Assembly (NCBI GenBank): GCA_025345505.1
Contig: JANVCC010000014.1
Coordinates: 526,559-590,558, forward strand
Direction: 5' to 3'
Length of the DNA: 64,000 nucleotides
DNA from: Todiramphus chloris collaris
Taxonomy: Eukaryota > Chordata > Aves > Coraciiformes > Alcedinidae
Shown here: piece by piece, positions 59,701 to 64,000 of the stretch
How positions within the stretch are numbered: the stretch's first letter is position 1
How the letters are laid out: every line of letters starts with the position of its first letter
Translations under genes and position numbers: made by a program
Notes under the pieces: model-generated
The model's input: only the letters and a program-made list of their open reading frames with translations
Told to the model about the DNA's origin: nothing
Databases searched by the model: none

Positions 59701-61772
59701 GTACTCACCAAAGTGTCTGCATCCATGAAAACACATTTGCTATAATGAGTAAGAGTCCAACAGTGAAGTTTAGTGAAGGTTACACCCAGTTCTGGCCTCT
59801 GCATCAGAGCCAAACGGACTGAGTCAGCACTGTCAAGTGCATCCACCTCGATGACTTCATCAAACACACTGCGGAGGACAGACCTACCAGAGCAAGCAGT
59901 GGACAGAAAGAAGGGAATTTAGAGAAGTTCACCAGAGTTGACTTCTGGCATGAAAACAGCAACACACAGTACCACATTTATTATGACAGTAACAAAGGCT
60001 AGATTGATTGGTCAGAACAAGATGTCAGAAGTCACAGTCTGCTGAAATGACAGTTATCAATCAGGCCACAAAGCATAGCCTCTTCCACAACAAGGCCAGG
60101 AGCTCAAAAGTGACAGGAGATGTACGGAGTAGAAACCAATCTTTATTTTAGTTGCTTAATCTCCTATAGAAACACCAAGAGAAATTAAAGCAGCTTTCAT
60201 CCTGCACAATTGTCTCTGAAGAACAGCACAGTACTGTGGTCCCTGGGCATTGCACAGGATGTGTCACGTGCTGCCAGCACACCTATTATCTGTTATCATC
60301 TGCACCTATTACACCAAAATAAAAGCAGCTTCAAAATTGCATTTTATAAAACAGGCACTGTATACTTGCTCAGTACTACAAATGAGACTTTTTGGAACAC
60401 ATCATTTTAACTATGCATATCTTTCATGGGAATTTTATAGGTGATACCAAAGTAGGTAATTTTCCTTCAAGACATAATAAAGACAAGTCTTTTAAATACA
60501 GCTTATTTATTTACATTACACTATGAACTACAAAGTCTTGACTGTCATACAAACACAGAGAGAGAAAACCCTGTGTTTACTGTCTAGATTTCAGAGTCAT
60601 TAGCTTTTGCTTGACTGATCTTCAATGGTCAGGAGTTAACTGGGAAAGAATTAAGAGTAGGTAGAAATTTTTAGAAGCATAATTCAGTGATCTACTTTTT
60701 AAAAACATGCTATCCTTGATTAAAAAGTATGTCATAAAGGTTTTCACCCCCCTACAGAATGAGGATGGAAAAAACAACGGACTTACACATTTGAACCATG
60801 TATCAAATGCATATGTACAGCATTCCCTCAGGAAGGTTAATGTTCTGACAAAAAACATACTTTAAAAAAATATGTAAAACCAGATTTCTGTACATCTAAT
60901 CATAGCAAAACCAGGAAAGTATGTTTCTTGAGACCAATGTATTGCAAGTACTTTCACAGGGCATAGAGAAATCAGGAGGTTGCACACTTCCTAAGCCATA
61001 ACCAAACTAAGAGTTGAAGTAGCTATGGCAAGGCGTGTTCCTTTTAACAAGCACCACAGTTCCTCCAAACAACAGGGACTGAGTTCAACAGATCTAATGA
61101 CATTTCTCTACGTGCAATTCTGTAGTGCCTGTAAAATCACAACACAAATTGGAAAGTGATTTAAAAAAAACAAAGAGGCAAAAATAAATGAATTTCTCGT
61201 TGTGATAGCCATGCACCGGTATTTTAAGATGAGCCATCTGAAACAGAGCCCCTAAGGTTTTTGGAGAGTTCTGATGTCACATGCGGTTATGTATCTTGGT
61301 CTTTATGAAACAGAAACACCTGGGGAAAAAAAATAGTAGAGATTTTATTTTGGTTCAGAAGCAAGACACTAAAACCTTAGTTCCCAAACTTTCAACTTAT
61401 GTTTGCAGTCATGGGCTTAAGACAGCTTTCAGTCACAAGCTCTACATTTGCAAGTGAATTCTTAGTAGGCTTACAATCTTACCATGGATGTTATTTGGGA
61501 CTCCTCTCAAAAAAACATTAGCCAAGGGGGAACATAATGCTGTGAAATCCTCAGAAAACCTATTAAAATCTTTCATGCTGTTGTTTATTCTTCCATTATT
61601 ATCAACCTCCAAAAACATATGAATCCTTACCTCATTCCACTGGAAACCTCTGGTGTAATTAGTACTGCCAATTTTCTAGATGTCGTATGGTTCCTCAATG
61701 ACTGCCCAAGAACAAGAGCGCCTTGACAGTACACATCATCAGTAGCAAGGGTCACAAACGCTTGATCTGTTA
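51289..61772 (-). CDS. GYG2: Glycogenin-2 (gene-level entry, seven visible exons, start exon missing)
   Basis: Glycogenin is a self-glucosylating GT8-family enzyme of the cytosol. It transfers glucose from UDP-glucose to its own tyrosine to prime glycogen. Exons on the minus strand, in transcription order, are 61772-61631, 59883-59709, 58412-58250, 57690-57564, 56678-56456, 55294-55154 and 51450-51289, all with GT..AG borders and compatible phases. They encode 376 complete codons plus a split Val codon before the stop. Visible features are [10 protein letters not shown] at the N-terminus, the D-A-D metal motif, [23 protein letters not shown], the acceptor Tyr in [24 protein letters not shown], and the C-terminal glycogen-synthase-binding [16 protein letters not shown]. 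The last motif and the sulfatase neighbours point to GYG2 rather than GYG1. The middle linker is shorter than in human GYG2 (about 379 against roughly 470-500 residues). The exon carrying the start codon was not found. Confidence 0.95.
51451..54240. other. Last intron of GYG2, 3' part
   Basis: About 2.8 kb with no exon I can support. A TTTA microsatellite lies at 53757-53785. Human GYG2 has extra linker coding sequence, so small exons could be hidden here, but I found none. Confidence 0.6.
53757..53785. repeat. TTTA microsatellite
   Basis: About six TTTA/TATT units followed by a T run, in the last GYG2 intron. Confidence 0.9.
54245..54958 (+). mobile_element. CR1 3' region, relatively well preserved
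   Basis: An open frame at 54294-54788 encodes the CR1 ORF2 C-terminal segment ([60 protein letters not shown]). The 3' end is the classic CCAACCATAATGATTCTATG then ATTCTATGA. It lies antisense to GYG2 in its last intron. An uninterrupted 164-codon frame suggests a younger copy than the others in the window. Confidence 0.95.
55154..55294 (-). CDS. GYG2: GYG2, linker exon
   Basis: This exon is 141 nt, phase 0 at both ends, with acceptor TTGTTAG and donor GTAAGT in transcript sense. It encodes 47 residues ([20 protein letters not shown] onward, ending [10 protein letters not shown]) in the variable linker between the catalytic domain and the C-terminal motif. It could be skipped without a frameshift. 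Confidence 0.85.
56456..56678 (-). CDS. GYG2: GYG2, end of the catalytic domain
   Basis: This exon is 223 nt, with acceptor CTTTACAG and donor GTAACT. It encodes [20 protein letters not shown], then [20 protein letters not shown] and a charged tail ending EECK. KVVHFLG and KPWNY are glycogenin hallmarks that help bind UDP-glucose. Confidence 0.95.
57564..57690 (-). CDS. GYG2: GYG2, exon with the self-glucosylated tyrosine
   Basis: This exon is 127 nt, with acceptor TTCTCTAG and donor GTAAGT. It encodes [20 protein letters not shown], then [20 protein letters not shown]. The first Tyr of VYTY aligns with the auto-glucosylated Tyr195 of GYG1; it would be residue 197 if the protein starts Met-Ser-Val. 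Confidence 0.95.
58250..58412 (-). CDS. GYG2: GYG2, exon encoding [17 protein letters not shown]
   Basis: This exon is 163 nt, with acceptor CTCTAAG and donor GTAAGG. It encodes [20 protein letters not shown], then [20 protein letters not shown] and an AAEHGSFDG end. DCFNSGVFV is part of the GT8 active site. Confidence 0.95.
59709..59883 (-). CDS. GYG2: GYG2, exon with the D-A-D motif
   Basis: This exon is 175 nt, with acceptor TGGTAG and donor GTGAGT. It encodes [20 protein letters not shown], then [20 protein letters not shown] and [10 protein letters not shown]. The D-A-D pair binds the metal of UDP-glucose (equivalent to Asp102 and Asp104 of GYG1). Confidence 0.96.
61631..61772 (-). CDS. 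GYG2: GYG2, first visible exon
   Basis: This exon is 142 nt, with acceptor CTTACAG and donor GTAAGG. The first two bases (TA) complete a codon that must begin with G upstream, giving Val as in human Met-Ser-Val. It encodes [20 protein letters not shown], then [20 protein letters not shown] and EVSSGMR, the first strand of the nucleotide-binding fold. Confidence 0.95.
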
Positions 61773-64000
61773 CTGTAAGCAAATATTCAGAAGAGTCACT
61801 TTACAGCTTTAAGATAAGCTCTTTTGGCTGGTTCCTACAATCTCCCTCCCCTAGCTAACCAACAGGCTGTGGCTTACAACAACCTGCAGCTCCTGTGATA
61901 AGCTCTTTTCTTTCCCAAACTCCCCCCAGAAGACACAACTGAATAGAAAATCCAGTGAAAGTGATTGCAGAATGTATGTTATTTTTGCTTGCCTGATTTA
62001 CATAATAACAGGTATGAAGTTTTCAGACTAGCCTTAAACAAAAAATTCCCCAAGCCAAAACATGATGTTAATCAAAAAAGATGATCTGTAAATATTCAGA
62101 TTTTGCATTTAACGTAATATAATACAACCGATAATGAAAATGTTCATGTTTATACAGTGCCAAAAGCAAAGGAAAAATACCCAGGATATTAAGTAGTAGC
62201 CGGAAATGTCCTTCTTTCCATAACTTCACTGAATCAATTCAACAGACATTATTCTTTGCTCTGTCCTCTTTGTACTAGGGTACAAAGGGTACTAGGGTAC
62301 AAACTGATGCTAGCTGAGCAAATGCAGAGAAATTGCTACCAAGCTTGGTACATCTCCCAGAAGCTAAGGATCTGTACCTTAAGTAACTCCAAGAAAATTA
62401 GGAGTGTTCCTCACTGTCAAGAAACATATGGGGAAAAAAAGTTACCATCAAAAAAGAAGCTATACTCCTGCACAATAGAAGACATCACGTATTTTCTGGA
62501 AATACCAGGTCTGTGGCAGTATCACCAGGGGCTGCTTCTTCAGCTCTGCCCTCTGACAGAACCACCATTATTGGGGTTCTTCTGGGGAGACCCAGAACCT
62601 ACAATTCAGCAAAGGTGAACAGCATCCTCAGAGCAGAAGGAAGACCTCAGCTTTCTAGGCTGCAAGATTAACCAGAACAAGAGGAGCGGGTTACACAGAT
62701 GAGGGGAATTCCACTGAGCTCTACGGAGATTTGATAAATACTTGTGTTGAACTACTTGTTTAAAACCATCATCATCTTAAGGGACAAGCAATTATGTTAA
62801 ATAAATTAAAACAACCAAACAATAACAACAACATAAACACCCTGTCATACAGTTTCCAGGCCCTGTGAGAGACACTGGGAAAGAATCTCACAGAACTAGT
62901 TGCAGAGAACCCAACAAATGACTTCATAGCTGCCTCAGCCAGAGGCTGCCAAAATGACTGCGTACAAACCTCTAACCTAATATCAAGGTATGCAATGAAG
63001 TATGTTTGGTGCTGGTGACAAGCTCTCAATTACTATGTATTTTAATTTTTCATGTCCTCTAAATCCAGAGAAAAGCACAGACACACTGCTTTGTTGTCTT
63101 CTTCCCCTCTCCCTTTTGTCCTGTCTCCCACTCATCTCCAAGCAGACCCGAATTCAAATCAAGCATGTGCACCTTACATTTGCTGACATTGCAACAGATC
63201 CCTGTACCTCAGGATAATCCCAGTAGTGTTAAACTTGTCCAGAAAACCTAAATCATACATCCAAAGTTAAAATAGTTTGCAGATACCTCAGCTAAGCAAA
63301 CTCTAGTAACATTTTGATCACAATTTCCAGAAGAAGCTAATGAAAAAAGGACCTTTCAAATCTCCTATTATCATAGGTTAGTAAGTTATAGGTATTGAAG
63401 AAAACAATGAATAAGGAGTTGCTTAAATGGAGTGTTTAAAAGGACAGTTGTGCAAGTAAACTGCTCCTTACTGCAATTTTTCCAAAAGGTTAAATGAGTA
63501 AATGAAAGCATACATAAAAAACAATACAAACCAAAAAAACACTGAAGGCTACTTTAGCAATAAATTTATTCTCAAAAGACACAGAGTCAGCAAAGAAAAG
63601 CACTTTTGTGTTAAGCAACAAGTATCTTCAGACAAATAAAAGTAATAAAACAACTACTGAGCAGGAGGTGGGAGGTAGGTTTATACAAAAAGCAAACTGT
63701 GAAATGAGGGAGAGTTTAAATCTTAAAATACAATGTTTTAAATAACAACCACAAAACTGAACAAATAATCTGGCATCTGCAAATTCTTTTAGCTACAGAA
63801 GCTAAATCTTTACTTAAGAAATACATCTAAAAATACACAAGCTACTCATCAAATGTTCAGCAAACTGGTACGGCAAATTACCACATCTTGCTTACCCTTG
63901 CACGCCGTGGGGCAAAAGCTGTGGTCAGAGCAACAAGGAAGCAAACTGCCACACACAGACAGCTTCTAAGAAACTCTTACTAATACCTCACACAGGAAAG
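61773..64000. other. Probable GYG2 intron 1
   Basis: About 2.2 kb with no convincing start exon. The expected minus-strand pattern, ATG and one codon then G before a GT donor, was not seen. A donor-like AAGG/GTAAGC occurs near 63896 on the minus strand, but its frame has no ATG before a stop. The start exon probably lies past the right edge. Confidence 0.55.

Noticed and set aside
63896-64000. Possible GYG2 start exon on the minus strand
   Set aside because: There is a donor-like site, but the needed frame meets a stop upstream without any ATG.
1-64000. Endogenous retrovirus, tRNA, CRISPR array or bacterial operon
   Set aside because: No paired LTRs, gag/pol/env motifs, tRNA-like folds or spaced direct repeats were noticed. 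Reverse-transcriptase similarity is confined to CR1 LINEs.

Overview
This is vertebrate nuclear DNA, most likely from a bird. The genes are split into GT..AG exons, the base composition is AT-rich, and the only dispersed repeats I recognise are CR1-type LINEs ending in the avian-style ATTCTATG tail. No bacterial, viral or CRISPR features are seen.

Three protein-coding genes can be reconstructed exon by exon. Two are tandem plus-strand paralogues of the membrane-associated arylsulfatases in the STS/ARSD/ARSL/ARSF/ARSH group. The first, about 6.9-14.4 kb, is closest from memory to ARSD. The second, about 21.3-39.2 kb, is closest to ARSL (formerly ARSE). Their internal exons 2-8 have identical lengths (122, 123, 424, 137, 135, 163 and 122 nt) and identical phases. 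Both keep the C-T-P-S-R formylglycine motif, the N-terminal Asp-Asp metal ligands and the other active-site Lys, His and Asp residues. The third gene is GYG2 (glycogenin-2) on the minus strand, 61.8 down to 51.3 kb; its initiator exon was not found and probably lies beyond the right edge. Sulfatases next to GYG2, tail to tail, match the human Xp22.3 neighbourhood GYG2-ARSD-ARSL.

Layout: 1-6916 is upstream sequence holding a possible start exon of sulfatase 1 (1136-1201) and a long decayed CR1 (about 1550-4700). 6917-14390 is sulfatase 1. 14.5-21.3 kb is spacer. 21340-39155 is sulfatase 2, whose introns carry three CR1 pieces and a CpG-dense block with a 24-bp tandem repeat. 39.4-50.6 kb is intergenic with a 1.8-kb CR1. 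51289-61772 is GYG2, with one CR1 in its predicted 3' UTR and another in its last intron. 61.8-64 kb is probably GYG2 5' intron.

The genes do not form a pathway. The sulfatases are expected in the secretory pathway (ER/Golgi), and glycogenin is the cytosolic primer of glycogen synthesis. I see no clearly new biological system. The points most worth checking are the sulfatase start exons, the intronic CpG/VNTR block, the homopolymer in a splice acceptor of sulfatase 2, and the shortened glycogenin linker. Orthologue names rest on remembered human sequences, not on an alignment.
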